From NCBI GenBank assembly GCA_028641055.1, contig CM054058.1, positions 503,147,919 through 503,211,918 on the forward strand: 64,000 nucleotides of DNA, in the 5' to 3' direction. A model generated the notes under the pieces. It was not told where the DNA came from. It searched no databases and saw nothing but the letters and a program-made list of their open reading frames with translations. This DNA is from Alopecurus myosuroides (lineage: Eukaryota; Streptophyta; Magnoliopsida; Poales; Poaceae). Made by a program: the position numbers and the translations under genes. Numbering within the stretch: position 1 is the stretch's first letter; each line of letters starts with the position of its first letter. Below, in pieces: positions 45,507 through 57,204 of the stretch.

Positions 45507-46031
45507 GGCGCCAAGAAGAAAAATCACGAGCGGGGTTTCTGTTCCCGCGTTTTTTCGACGCGTGACTTACAGAGCTGGCCCGCGTGGTCTGCAGCGCATT
45601 TTCGCCCCCAAGCCGAACCCAGCGGGCTGGGTTTCGCATGGGTGTCGCGGCGCGAATTAGCGCCTTTTTGGCACTATTTGGGCTTCTCGGGGGTAGCTGG
45701 TGCGAAAACGGCGCTATTCGCCGCTTCCGCCGCTAAAAAAGGGCGCCTGGGTGGGCTCTCGGTGGCGACTGGAGATGCCCTTAGCCCTGCACCAAAACGT
45801 TCGGGACGATTTTACCAGCTTTTTGCCCGTTCCGCGACCCAGAAAACAGAACGGCGAATAAATTTTAAAAGGTCCTCTTCCCACCCCAAAAAAGAACCCG
45901 AGTTCGGCGATCACAACAGCCATAGTTTGGGCAATCATATTACAAAAAACGCCATAGTTGGACGATCAAATAGTCTCAATCAAACCACAGTCGGGCGCGG
46001 GCGGCGTGCCACATTCGGCACAGTTGGGCGA

Positions 46032-46936
46032 TCAGGCAGAGGCCTCGGCCGGTGTCGGAGCTGGCGCCGAGCTCGGCGCGGCATCCTCCAGGTCGACAAC
46101 GGGCGCGGCATCCTTGTCGACGACGGGCGCTGAATCCTCCAGGTAGACGGCGGGCGCGGCATCCTCCAGGTCGATGTGCATGCTCGGCGACGCAGTGGCG
46201 TAGCTCGTGTTGTTCGACGTGGTCGGGGCCGAAGCCGGTCTGATGTCGCTCAGGATTAGATTGCACTGCGCCAGGAACCATGCTCTCACCTCGGGGGTCA
46301 TCGCGGCCGGGTCACCCCCCGTGAGGAAGGCGAGGTCGTTGTTCCTCTTCTTCGTCGTGGTGCCAGTCCTGAGGAAGTCGATCTTGACCTGGGAGTTGGC
46401 CATGAGCGCCGCCCATCTATGCTTGGCGATCTCCTCCCTCTTGCCGGCTTGGCTCTGGGCGTCGGCGATGCAGGACTCGATGGAAGCCTGGAACTTTGCC
46501 GCTGCCAGCGCGCCGTGCCTCGCTGACTTGGCTTTCTTGTGGCCCATCGGCGGACGTCCTTCGGATGCACAGGCAGCCACCGCGTCGGGGACGTACTCCT
46601 TGCCCTTGCCGATCGACCGGCGCACCTCCGCCCACTTCTCGCACCCCTCGATGACGACGAAGACATGGAAGAACTTGAAGTCGGAGCCCTCGTCGTTCTT
46701 GTACGCCTCGAGCATCCGGACGAGCTGCATCTCGCGGTTGGCGCCGCTCTTCGGCCTCATCGCGACCTCCTCCTAGATGCCATGCCACTTGTTGCAGGCG
46801 GCCTGAATGTTCGCCCAATGGTTCGCCATGGCCTTCTGGCCGCGGTCGGTGACGCATGCGGAAATGTAGGGGTCGATCATCCAGCGCTCGTCGTACGCCG
46901 TCTTCACCCGATTCCAGTAGTTGTCGACGTGCTGGT
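46032..46936 (-). pseudogene. Harbinger-associated MYB/NAM-like protein, C-terminal part
   Basis: The frame starts at the insertion edge (NQHVDNYWNRVKTAYDERWM), passes a TAG at 46775-46773, and continues from MRPKSGANREMQ through GHKKAKSARHG and FHVF-type motifs to a stop at 46032. It matches the trihelix/MYB-like and NAM-associated C-terminal regions of the second protein of plant Harbinger transposons, which helps the transposase bind DNA. The Ala/Asp/Pro-rich tail has repeats (DLEDAAP, VVDKDAAP). The N-terminal part is at 61654-61842, beyond a 14.7-kb chromovirus. The stop and the insertion make it inactive. Confidence 0.75.
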
Positions 46937-49900
46937 TGTCGCACCCTGACCTCTAAAGGATACTCACCGTTCCGAACTGGATAGTAGTAGTTTGGATTAC
47001 GGGGCCTAACTGCTCCCGCATCCTCTTACGAGTAGGCCAGCACTTATGTGCGACAACCAAACTCTACTATTCCATCGTCGATGTAAACTATCCACTAGAG
47101 ATCAAAGGTACTACCGTCGACGTACTTCATACCAATCACACATGGTACGTCAACGGCGTTAAACGGAATGATACCACAACATATCTCTAAGACACAAAAG
47201 ATTGAAATAAGTTGCAAATGGCCCTCACTAGGGCAGAGAATAGCAAATACAATCATCCAGAGGACACATGTCCCAACATAGCATCATTACATCGCAGCGG
47301 AAACAAACAAAGCGTCTGAGTACAGACAAAATCCAAATAGGCTTAAGAAGTCGGGAATGAAAAGAAGACGGAGCCCATCCACGATGTCTCGGATCCTGCC
47401 CGGGTCCGCAATCTACTCGTCAACAGCCTCGTCGTACTCCACGTAGTAGCCTCCATGGGGATCATCGTAGCCGTACTCTGCGTAAACCACAGCCCCAACG
47501 GGGTCAGTACATACAAGTACTGGCAAGCAAGACTCACACTTCACCAAGGTGTACCCAGCAACACCGGACTCACAATGCTTTAGGTTCAACGGAAGAATAG
47601 GTGATATAAAAGATGCTGCAGCGGGCTGCTCTAACCAACTACAGAGTATACTACCACTTCCGGCTAACAGAGAGAAGATAAGATAGCGTGTCGTAACCAA
47701 CTGAAGGATAACTTCAAATAAACCCATCCAATGTCACCCCCTTCTAAGGAAGCAACCCAAGGATAACTCACACAGTTGGATTAATGATGAGTCAAGTTAT
47801 TATGTCAATAGGCCTATTACTAGTCAACTTAGTATTAGTTAGGTGTAAGTTGTTCTGAGTACTTGTTAGCCAGTACTTTCTCCAAGTCAACCATAACCGC
47901 GGAAAACACGGCTTCTCGAGAAGATTTATCCCTGCAGGGGTGCACCAATTTTGCCGTACACGTAAGAATATCCCGCCAGACGGGAATCAAACCCACCAAG
48001 CGAGACACTCAACACAACTCAACTCTTCTTCGCATCAAGCCCAAAGCACCGCGTGCTGTGCGTGCGCGGCTAATCGAGCCCCACGAAGAAAAGGGGACCC
48101 TCATAGCACTGGAAGACCACGCCGCCCTAAATGCCGACTACAAAAGTTCCACCCTGGCCTCGGGTTCGTACCTGCATATGCGTGCAGCAAATGGAAAGCC
48201 CGAACTAAGTGCGGCGATTTGGACGAGATGCGAATCGAGTCAAATCGAGGGGGGCGCCCATACACGCTTCCCACATGCGGGTAGTGCGCTCATCATGGAT
48301 CAGTAGACAAGACCCTTTTCCTATTAGGGTCGACACTAGCAGGCCTCAAAACCATGCCGGGCCTCCTGCCGGTGCCTTATCATCAGATTATTATTACCCA
48401 TAGCATTAACATGATTGTTGCTTAACCATCGAGCCCATAGAACATAAATAAGTAAGGTAAAAGAAGTAACGGACAACAGACTCGAGCAAAAGCAACCCTA
48501 AGCATGCTAGTAGGACTAAGGCAACAAACAAAGGTTATAGGTGTGGAGATGAGGCAATATCAGGGTTCAGGGTAACATGTGATAGGTTCGGAGAACAAGC
48601 AACGATACATATGGCTAGCAGAAAAGACAACGGAAAGTATCGGTAACCAGGGTTGAAAGGAACACAGTGGTTCATGTGAGTGATAACTTGCCTGCAAACT
48701 CAGTAGCCTGGTACTGAGCTAACTCCTCAGCAGTAGTGTCGTAAACCTCGTCACACTCAACGTCGTCGTCTATTCGAGAAGAAGCAAACAAACAATCGAA
48801 AAGAGACGAACAATCAATACATGATATAGTGCACAATCATGGATGATGCATGACAATTTAATAGATGCATCAAAATAAACTAGTTGACATGGTAACACAA
48901 TTTAAATGGACCCATATGCAATGGGATTGCATATGGCAAGACCATGAATTAAGGTGGAAACAAATGATCTACCATTAGTTACCATGTGGAAGTTGATTAA
49001 CATGATGCATGCATGATGAAAACAATAAGGTAACAACATGGAATCAAGTTGACATGTTGTTTAACAAGTTTTAGAATTCATTTAACAAGTTCAGAAATTT
49101 TGGATTCCTAATGATGTTACACAAACACTTGTTTTTTTCACCAAGTTAACTTGTGCAAAACAGATGGCAAGGTTTATATTTGAAAAGAGCACAAAATTTT
49201 AGGTGGATTACATGTTTCACTTATTGAAAAAGACATTACAATGATTTAATTATGAGTTAAACAAGATTAAACAAGTTTTAATTGAAATTAATTCAAGTGT
49301 GGATATTATTTGAATTTTACTTGTTCAAAACATTAAAAAAATCATATTTGAAAAGGTTATGTTTTTCTGGTTTGAAAACATATTTTACATGTTCAAAAAT
49401 AATTTAATTTGATTAAGTTATGGATTTAGAAAATTTAAATGATTTAAATAAGGTTTAAATTATTTAAGCAATTTTAATTATTCAAAACATGAAACAAAAT
49501 TTATATTTGAAAAGATGGTTCAAAATGGTATGGAAAACATATTTTATTTGCATTATTTGGAATAAGTATGAATTAGTTATGCAATTTAGCAAATTACAAA
49601 TGAATTATTTGAATTTGAATTTTGGATGCATTTGGAAAATTCAAAACAGTACACAAATGGTTTAAATAGATAGACAATTTAATTTGGATCAACACACATA
49701 TTTTACTTTTATTATTTGGAGTTATAATTTAGAAGTTATTAACAATTTAAATTAGAGGACCATTCTGTAATTTAATAGGATTTGTTTGTGAAAAGAAACG
49801 TGCTGGAATTATTTTGTTACCCCGCAGTTATCTACCCAGGCACTGCCACTGGGCCCTGGGCCAGCGTGGATGCACGCGTGGCACCAGTTCCACAGACAGG

Positions 49901-51376
49901 TGGGCCTGCCTGTCAGCGCCCCACGCAAAAAGGTTGGATTTAATCCGCGGAGCCAAAGCTCGAACTCGCGACCTGCCGCGCTCGCACTAGCACTGCAACC
50001 ACTGCAGTTCGCTTTCAGTTTTGACAGATACAGCGACGCTGTGAGGTTAAGGTTCAACTGCGCGATAACTGAACTTTGCGCGCGCGCGACTGAAACTGAC
50101 AGAGGAACAACGACGGCGGCCGGCGATCACCGAGGGTTGCTGCGCCGTGCTGCTGCTGGGATCTGGTGCGTGCTGGTGTTGCGCTCGTGTGCGCGTGCTT
50201 GCGCAAGCAGAGGGAGAGAGGAGGTGGAGGCCTCGGGAGCTCACCTCCGGTGTAGACGATGCAGCGGCTCGGGGCAGACGAGCTCGACGGCGACGTGGAA
50301 GACGGCGGCAACGATCAGCAGGCCTCCGGGGGTGCTAGGGTGTCCAATCGGTAGAGGAAGAGGTGGTGGTCGATTTCGGTAGTTAGGAGGGATGTGGCGC
50401 AGTGAGGTTACGGTGGTCGCCATGGATTCAGACAGGCTCGCTCCGGTGAGTGGTTGCAGAGAGAGGGGATCCGGCGAGGGAGAGGGAGAGATGGCGGCGG
50501 AGCTCGAGGAGATAGGTGGGTGGCTAGGTTAGGCTATGCAGGGGCTAGGGTAGGGGTTATATAGACCTAGGGCTGCGCGCTAGGCCGTCGCTGTGGTACT
50601 GCCGGCGACGTGGCACCGTAGGATTCGCGCCGTACGCGAGGAAGAAGGGGAATAGATGGGCGAACCGGTACGCGGGCCGAGGGGGAGGAGAAGATTAGTG
50701 GCTAGGCTGCCCACTGCCCCTGGCGCTGGTTTTCTTTCCTTTTTTAATTTTTTCTTCTTCTGTTTTTTTTGTAGAAATAAAAATGGAAGGATTTGATGGG
50801 TTTTAGAGTTAGGAAAATTTTAGGAAAATTTGGGGAAGTTATTTAGGTCATCAACAATCAAATGCCAAGTTCTGATTTACAAATAATTTGAAATAACTTG
50901 CTGTTTGCCAAAAATGGTTTAAATTTGAATTATTTTGAGCATTGATTTAATCATTTAAAACAAGAATTTATTTATTTTGGGACCCTATTGTTTAACTAGA
51001 AACAATTGATTAAGATTGTTGTGTAATTTTATAATTTCAAATTGGGTACTGTTTGTGGTTTTGTTTGAATTTTGAATGCAATTTGGAATTAATTATTTGA
51101 TTGAAAGCCCTCATTTTAATAGTTGATCATTATGGAAAATAATTGGAACAAATGTTGTTTTGAGTTGAACTTTTATTTGAAAGAGATTGTAACATGACAA
51201 GTATGAAAACAAGGTTGAACATTGTTTGGATTTTCATTAGAAAACAGAATAAAAACAGATGCAAAACAAATAGTAAACAAATGCAACAAAGAAATGAATA
51301 TGATGACATGATGCAATACATTAATTAAACAAGAAATCAAACATGCTAGGGTGGTTTTCATACTTGGGATGTTACA
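46937..51376 (-). repeat. 3' LTR of the chromovirus, 4.44 kb
   Basis: Starts TGTCGCACCC and ends GGGATGTTACA on the plus strand. Very long for a gypsy LTR. Includes AT-rich stretches (48850-49800, 50800-51370) around a GC-rich block (49850-50720). A polypurine tract (AAGGGGGGCG, minus strand) adjoins it at 51380. The ORFs inside it (for example 47863-48306) occur in both LTRs and have no known domain. Confidence 0.95.
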
Positions 51377-51412
51377 AAACGCCCCCCTTGAAGGAATCGC
51401 GCCCCGAGATTC

Positions 51413-51679
51413 CTACTGAGAAGAGAAAAGGTCCGGATACTTCTTGCGAAGATCCTCTTCGGTCTCCCACGTTGCCTCTTTATCGGAATGATGAGACCAC
51501 TGCACTTTTAAGAACTTGGTGCTCTTGTTGCGAGTCTTACGCTCGGTCTCATCGAGAATACGAACAGGGTGCTCCTCATAAGAGAGATCATCTTGCAGTT
51601 CAATGGACTCATGATCAACTGCACGATCTGGATCTTTGAAACACTTCTTGAGCTGTGACACGTGAAACACATCGTGCAC
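51413..51679 (-). pseudogene. Chromodomain end of the chromovirus integrase, out of frame
   Basis: The frame reads DVFHVSQLKKC, then PVRILDETERKTRNKS and KVQWSHHSDKEATWE, a chromodomain that in related elements targets insertion to chromatin. It is separated from the rest of pol by a TAG at 51754-51756 and a frameshift near 51716. Confidence 0.85.
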
Positions 51680-51753
51680 CTTGGATAGTTTTTCTGGAAG
51701 TTCAAGACGATAGGCATTTTCCGCACGTCTTGAGAGAATGTGAAAGGACCAAT

Positions 51754-54700
51754 CTATCTTGGTGCCAGCTTTCCTTTCACACCAAAACGATGAGTGCCTC
51801 TGAGGGGAGTTACACGGAGATATGCCTTGTCACCAGGAGCATAGACCATGTCCCTGTGCTTGCTGTCATAGTAGCTCTTCTGACGAGACTGAGCAATCTT
51901 GAGATTGTCATGAATGATGCGAACTTTCTCTTCGGCTTCCTTAACAATGTCAGGGCCTAAGAGTGAACGTTCACCAGCTCCAGACCAATTGATTGGACTC
52001 CTGCATCTGCGGCCATAGAGTGCTTCAAATGGTGCCATGCCTAGGCTTGCCTGGAAACTGTTGTTGTAGGAGAATTCAGCATATGGAAGACAATCCTCCC
52101 ATTTCATGCCAAAGGAGACACCACATGCTCTGAGCATATCCTCGAGAATCTGATTGACTCTTTCGACTTGCCCCTGAGACTGAGGGTGATAAGCTGTGCT
52201 GAACAGAAGTTTAGTGCCCAATGCATGTTGGAAACTCTTCCAGAAATGAGAAGTGAATATGCTTCCACGGTCTGAGCTTATTTCCAATGGAACACCATGA
52301 AGGGGAACAATCTTTGTTGTGTAGAGTTCTGCTAACTGGCTAGCTGAGATTGTCTCTTTGACAGGAAAGAAGTGAGCTACTTTAGTGAGACGATCAATGA
52401 CAACGAAGATTGCATCGTTGCCCTTCTTGGACTTTGGGAAACCAGTAACGAAGTCCATTTCAATCATGTCCCACTTCCACTCGGGGATTTTCAGAGGTTG
52501 GAGAAGACCGGCTGTTTTCTGATGAACTGCCTTAACACGTTGACAAACGTCGCATTCAGAAACGTATTGAGCAATTTCACGTTTCATGCCAGGCCACCAA
52601 TAGAGTGTTTTGAGATCCTGGTACATCTTTGTACTTCCAGGGTGGATGGAGAGAGGAGTTTCATGAGCCTCCTTGAGAATGACATCTTTGAGACTTTGAA
52701 TCTTAGGAACCGCAATGCGTCCTTCGAAGAACACAATCCCTTTATCATCAATTGAGAAGGATTTAAATTTATCCTTGCCTTCTTTGATGTGCTCTACCAT
52801 CTTCTTGATTTCAGCATCACGAAGTTGTTCAGAACGAATCTTGTCCTCGAGAGTTGGACTGGCTGTCAAGCTAGCAAGGTAACCTTGAGGAACAAGACCA
52901 AGGTTCAGCTTCTGGAATTCTTCATGAAGTGGAGGTTGGCTTTCCATGATCATGAGATTATTACAATAGGACTTGCGACTGAGAGCATCGGCCATAACAT
53001 TAGCCTTGCCTGGAGTGTAAGAAATGGTAAGATCGAAGTCTTTGATCTTTTCAATCCATCTCCTTTGCCTGAGGTTTAGATCTGGTTGAGTGAAGATGTA
53101 TTTCAGACTCTTATGATCGGAAAAGATTTCAGTGCGGTTACCCAACAAGTATTGTCTCCATTTCTTGAGGGCAAACACAACTGCTGCCAGTTCAAGGTCA
53201 TGTGTGGGATAGTTTTGCTCATGTGGGTTCAACTGACGTGAAGCATAATCCACAACTTGACGTTCTTGCATAAGAACTGCTCCTAGACCTTGGAGAGATG
53301 CATCACAGAATATCTGGAAACGTTTGGTAGTATCTGGGCCAACCAGAACTGGGGTGGAAGTGAGTTTAGTCTTGAGGAGATTGAAACTTTCATCACATTG
53401 TGGAGTCCAAACGAACTTCTTGTCCTTCTTTGTGAGATCAGTGAGAGGTTTTGCAATCTTGGAGAAGTTTTGGACGAAACGACGGCAATAGCTAGCCAAG
53501 CCAAGAAAGCTTCTTACTTGCTTCACCGTCTTCGGAGGTTTCCAATCAACAATTTCCTTAACCTTTTCTGGGTCAATGGCTATGCCCTTGGCAGAGATGA
53601 TATGACCAAGGTAAGCAACTTCTGGAATCCAGAACTCACATTTGGAGAACTTGGCATATCGACGATGCTCGCGAAGTTTCATGAGAGTGAGACGAAGATG
53701 TTCTCCATGCTCTTCCTCGGACTTTGAGTAGACAAGGATATCATCAAGATATACCACAACGAACTTATCGAGGTATTCATGGAAGACATAATTCATGAGT
53801 CGAGAGAAGGTCGCCGGTGCATTGGTGAGACCAAAGGACATGACGGTGTATTCATATAGACCGTAACGAGTGGTGAAGGTTGTCTTTGGAATATCTTCCT
53901 TTCTGATCTTTATTTGATGGTAACCCATCCTCAAGTCCAACTTTGAGAATATTGAGGCTCCAGCAAGTTGATCAAAAAGATCATCGATACGAGGGATTGG
54001 ATACTTGTTTTTGATGGTTTTCTCGTTAAGAGGACGATAGTCAACAACGAGTCTCTTTGTTTGATCCTTCTTGGCAACGAACAGAGTTGGGCAACCCCAA
54101 GCCGAAGAACTAGGCTGAATGTAACCTTTCTCCATGTACATATCGATTTGCTCCTTTAACAATTTCAGTTCAGGAGGAGCTATCTTGTATGGATGCTTAG
54201 AGATTGGAGCAGTACCTGGCTCAAGCTCGATCACGAACTCAACTGCTCTGTCCGGAGGCATTCCTGGCAATTCTTCTGGAAAGACGTCAGGGAATTCACA
54301 AACCACCGGAACATTTTCGAGTAGAGGTAGAGGTTTAGCATCGAGTGTGTATATCTGGATGGAACTTGAATCATTTGGAGAATAGACTATCTGGCCAGAA
54401 GGGTGGAAAAGAGTTATTGACTTTTGAGCACAGTCAATTTTTGCTTTATTGGCCTTCAACCAATCCATACCAAGGATGACATCAATGTCAGAACTGCCAA
54501 GTAGTATGAGAGAAGCAAGAAATATGTGGCCTCCAATTAGGATCTGATTTTCATGACTGATCTTGGAAGTTTGCATTGTTGCTCCAGGAGAGTTTACTAC
54601 TAGCGGGGAACCCAAACCAACAAAGGGGAGTTTACTTGTTGTCGCAAAGATCTTCGACACGAAAGAATGCGATGCTCCAGTATCAAACACCACTTTAGCT

Positions 54701-55803
54701 GGGTTAGAGTTTACGGGGAATGTACCGAGCACGACGTCATTAGCTTCCTCAGCTTTGTCAGTCTTGACGTGGTTCACCCTTGCGGTCCTCCCGACAGGCC
54801 TGTTGTTGGAGTTGAAGGCTTTAGCCGGAGGAGCGCGCACCATTGCCTGGTTGGTATTGGGGCGAGGTGGTGGTGGAGGTAGCTGCCTCTGAGTGCACTT
54901 GTCGGCGTAGTGTCCCGTCTGCTTGCACTTGAAGCAAGTGACGACACGAGGAGGATCTGGCCTTGGCTGCCCCATTGCAAACCTCTGACCATGCATCTGA
55001 GCTGGGTTGGGTGGGCGGGGAGCGAAGCCTGGAGAAGCTTGGGCGTATGGAGCCCGAGTGACAGCACCATTTGGCACCCAGATGCGGCGCTTCTGCGTAG
55101 GGGTGGTCATGTTGGATGAGGAACCACCCTCACGCGAGTGCTTGCGAGACTCTTCGAACGCCTTGCGCCCATTCTCCTCATTGAGCGCGGTGTTCACGAG
55201 CTCCTCGAAGTCTTTGGTCTTGACATTGGTAAGGGCATACTTTAGCTCCGGGTTAAAACCTCGGCGGAACCTTGCCATCTTCTTGGCCTCAGTGGACACC
55301 TCGTCTCCAGCATATCAAGCGAGGCGATTGAACTCATTCTGATAGCCGATGACGTCCAGCTTGCCTTGCTTTAGAGAGCAAAACTCTTCACGCATCCTTT
55401 CCATGAGACCATCTGGAATGTGGTGCTTCAGGAAGGCATCCTTGAAACAACCCCAGGTGATAGAATAGCCAGCTCTCATAGCCTGGTAGTTTTCCCACCA
55501 CGAAGCTGCCTGACCCTTCAGCAGATAGGAAGCATAGTTGACTTTGTCCTCTTCAGCTACATGTGCAATCTCCAGAGCCCTGGCTATGTCACGGATCCAG
55601 TCATCAGCGTCGAGAGGCTCGCGTGTGGCCACGAAAGCTTTCGGGCCCAGACTGAGGAAGTCCTTGATGGTGACCCGTGGAGCATTCTGGTGGATGTGCT
55701 GATTGTTCTGGAACTGGGCCATTTGTGTCATGACTTGGGTCATCTGAGTCAACAGCTCCGCGATTGGCGGCGGCTCAGGCGGGCTGTTCCTTGTTGGCGG
55801 CAT
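51754..55803 (-). pseudogene. Chromovirus gag-pol polyprotein
   Basis: One frame from ATG 55803 with a TGA at 55315-55317 and a terminal TAG at 51754. Order: gag (residues about 30-190, with WWENYQAM), zinc knuckle [14 protein letters not shown], protease DTGASHSF, reverse transcriptase ([19 protein letters not shown]), RNase H ([14 protein letters not shown]), integrase with the zinc motif HPGSTKMY...CDVCQRVK and catalytic DFVTGFP, SDRGSIF and QVERVNQ. All catalytic motifs are intact, so the two stops and the later frameshift are the only visible damage. This is the Tekay-like type of plant chromovirus. In the cell it would replicate via RNA and insert into chromatin. Confidence 0.9.
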
Positions 55804-56010
55804 CCTGAATGGAAATGCATTTTAGCACAACAACAGAAAAAGGATTGACTTGGTAACCGAAAGAGAGATTATTCCTACGCATGAATAGATAACCAACAGG
55901 TACATCATGAGTTCAAATACATCAGAATATCCAACAGACCATACATGGTTCGAATACGAAAGGATAACTAAACATAGCTAGGAATGGATACATCGGTACT
56001 CCCATGCTCA

Positions 56011-56826
56011 TCACGCAGGACGACGTCTAGGAATACGACGAGAGGTACGGTGAGGAGGCCGCTCACGAAAGTAAGTAGAACGACGATCCACGTAGATCGG
56101 AACTGCTCTGAGAGCGAGTCTCGGTGTGGTGAAGTAGAAAGCGTCGTCTCCTTGTGCTCCAAAGCGGGGAATCCCAGTGTAACCAGGACCAAGGTCGAGG
56201 AGTGGACCTCTGATCGGCTCGTAACCTCCAGCATCTGGCAGACTACGCCCAACTGGCTGCTCGAAACGTGCAAAGCGCTCGTCTCCAACAAAGTCTGTGG
56301 TGTACGTCGCCAGACGAGTCAGAGCAAGGTAGAGCTGCTCCCTGACTGAAGCCAACTCCTGAGATAGTGTGGTGGCAACTGCGTCACTGTGCCTCACGAA
56401 CTGAACGGTGGTGTGCAGCCTGGAGCTATCATGCTCGTACGTGTCCAAGTTGTCGTAGAGAGTGAAGTGAGCTCCCGCTGAGGTGATGTAACCACGGGGG
56501 ATGTGGCGATAGATAGAATCATCAAATCCCCAGTAGTCAGCACGAAGAACGGTGAGACTCACATACGCTGTCTGCTGCACAGCCATATCCACTGTGGAAC
56601 CTACTGCCTCGTAGCGGTGAACTACGCTCCTGCCATCATCTGACAGAATGTAGACGATAGCCTGGTAGTAGGTCTTCTCGAACTCTCGCTGGTGCTCGTA
56701 GACCTGGTACTCTGGTGCCCAATGGAACCCCAGATAAGTGACCATGTCTCTCAGCATCTCCGGGTAACCGGCGGTGCTCTCACAACGAGTCATCCGAACC
56801 ACCTGCGGGTAGAACCTGAGATCCAT
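56011..56826 (-). CDS. Extra ORF of the chromovirus upstream of gag, 271 aa
   Basis: ATG 56826 to TGA 56011, same strand as gag and uninterrupted. The protein begins MDLRFYPQVVRMTRCES, has a globular middle with no family I recognise (FHWAPEYQVYEHQREFEKTY, AQQ..VSLTVLRADYWGFD), and a basic end (RRIPRRRPA). The ATG directly follows a consensus acceptor (ATCTGCAG), so it may be reached by splicing from a leader donor at 57053/57052. Function unknown; RNA binding is a guess from the basic end only. The frame is also open upstream to 56994 without a better start. Confidence 0.65.
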   Translation of the reverse strand: MDLRFYPQVVRMTRCESTAGYPEMLRDMVTYLGFHWAPEYQVYEHQREFEKTYYQAIVYILSDDGRSVVHRYEAVGSTVDMAVQQTAYVSLTVLRADYWGFDDSIYRHIPRGYITSAGAHFTLYDNLDTYEHDSSRLHTTVQFVRHSDAVATTLSQELASVREQLYLALTRLATYTTDFVGDERFARFEQPVGRSLPDAGGYEPIRGPLLDLGPGYTGIPRFGAQGDDAFYFTTPRLALRAVPIYVDRRSTYFRERPPHRTSRRIPRRRPA

Positions 56827-57052
56827 CTGCAGATGATTGGGGAAGTTTTGATTAGGCGCCGGTAGAAGAATTGAAGTGGAAAACAACAACAAGATTTCAA
56901 CGGACGAAAGGTTCTTGAGAAGAACAGGATATCGAAGCAACATCGGGAAACACGAGACCAAAAATCCTGAGGTACTACGGAGAACCCAAAACACGTGAAA
57001 TCCTAACTTGAAAGTTTAGATGAGAAGGGAAAACAACGTTGCACTTCCTTAC
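56827..57052 (-). other. Probable leader intron of the chromovirus RNA
   Basis: Donor CTG|GTAAGG and acceptor CATCTGCAG, 226 nt, between primer site and the extra ORF. A second pyrimidine-rich acceptor (CATTCAG at 55805) lies one base before the gag ATG, so the same donor could join to either ORF. Confidence 0.45.
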
Positions 57053-57189
57053 CAGAAAAAGGGGTGGGTGGGTGGGGAAAGAAGAAAAGGAACAGAATTC
57101 CTACTCTCACGTTTCATTTTTCCTATATAGCTACAAAATAGTTCCTAGACTCAAACTGCGACCAGTAAAAGGGATCCTACAGGCAGACA

Positions 57190-57202
57190 GGCTCTGATAC
57201 CA
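57190..57202 (-). promoter_or_regulatory. Primer-binding site, initiator tRNA-Met type
   Basis: TGGTATCAGAGCC on the minus strand, two bases inside the 5' LTR; the standard site of plant gypsy chromoviruses. Confidence 0.9.
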
Positions 57203-57204
57203 TT

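Larger units (their letters stand above)
34489..45780 (-). mobile_element. Harbinger-type element (about 1.4 kb) interrupted by a 9.9-kb retrotransposon
   Basis: The ends are GGGCATCTCCGGTGG and, inverted, GGGCATCTCCAGTCGCC, with TTA on both sides (34486-34488, 45781-45783). Its own sequence is 34489-35624 plus 45512-45780; between them lies the complete Retand-like element and its duplicated target GGCGC. It encodes one minus-strand ORF. Confidence 0.8.

Noticed and set aside
47863..48306. 147-codon ORF in the chromovirus LTR
   Set aside because: Present in both LTRs with unequal changes, no domain; reported only as an observation in the LTR entry.
52372..55342. Plus-strand ORFs across the chromovirus pol
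   Set aside because: Shadows of gag-pol; no independent motif.
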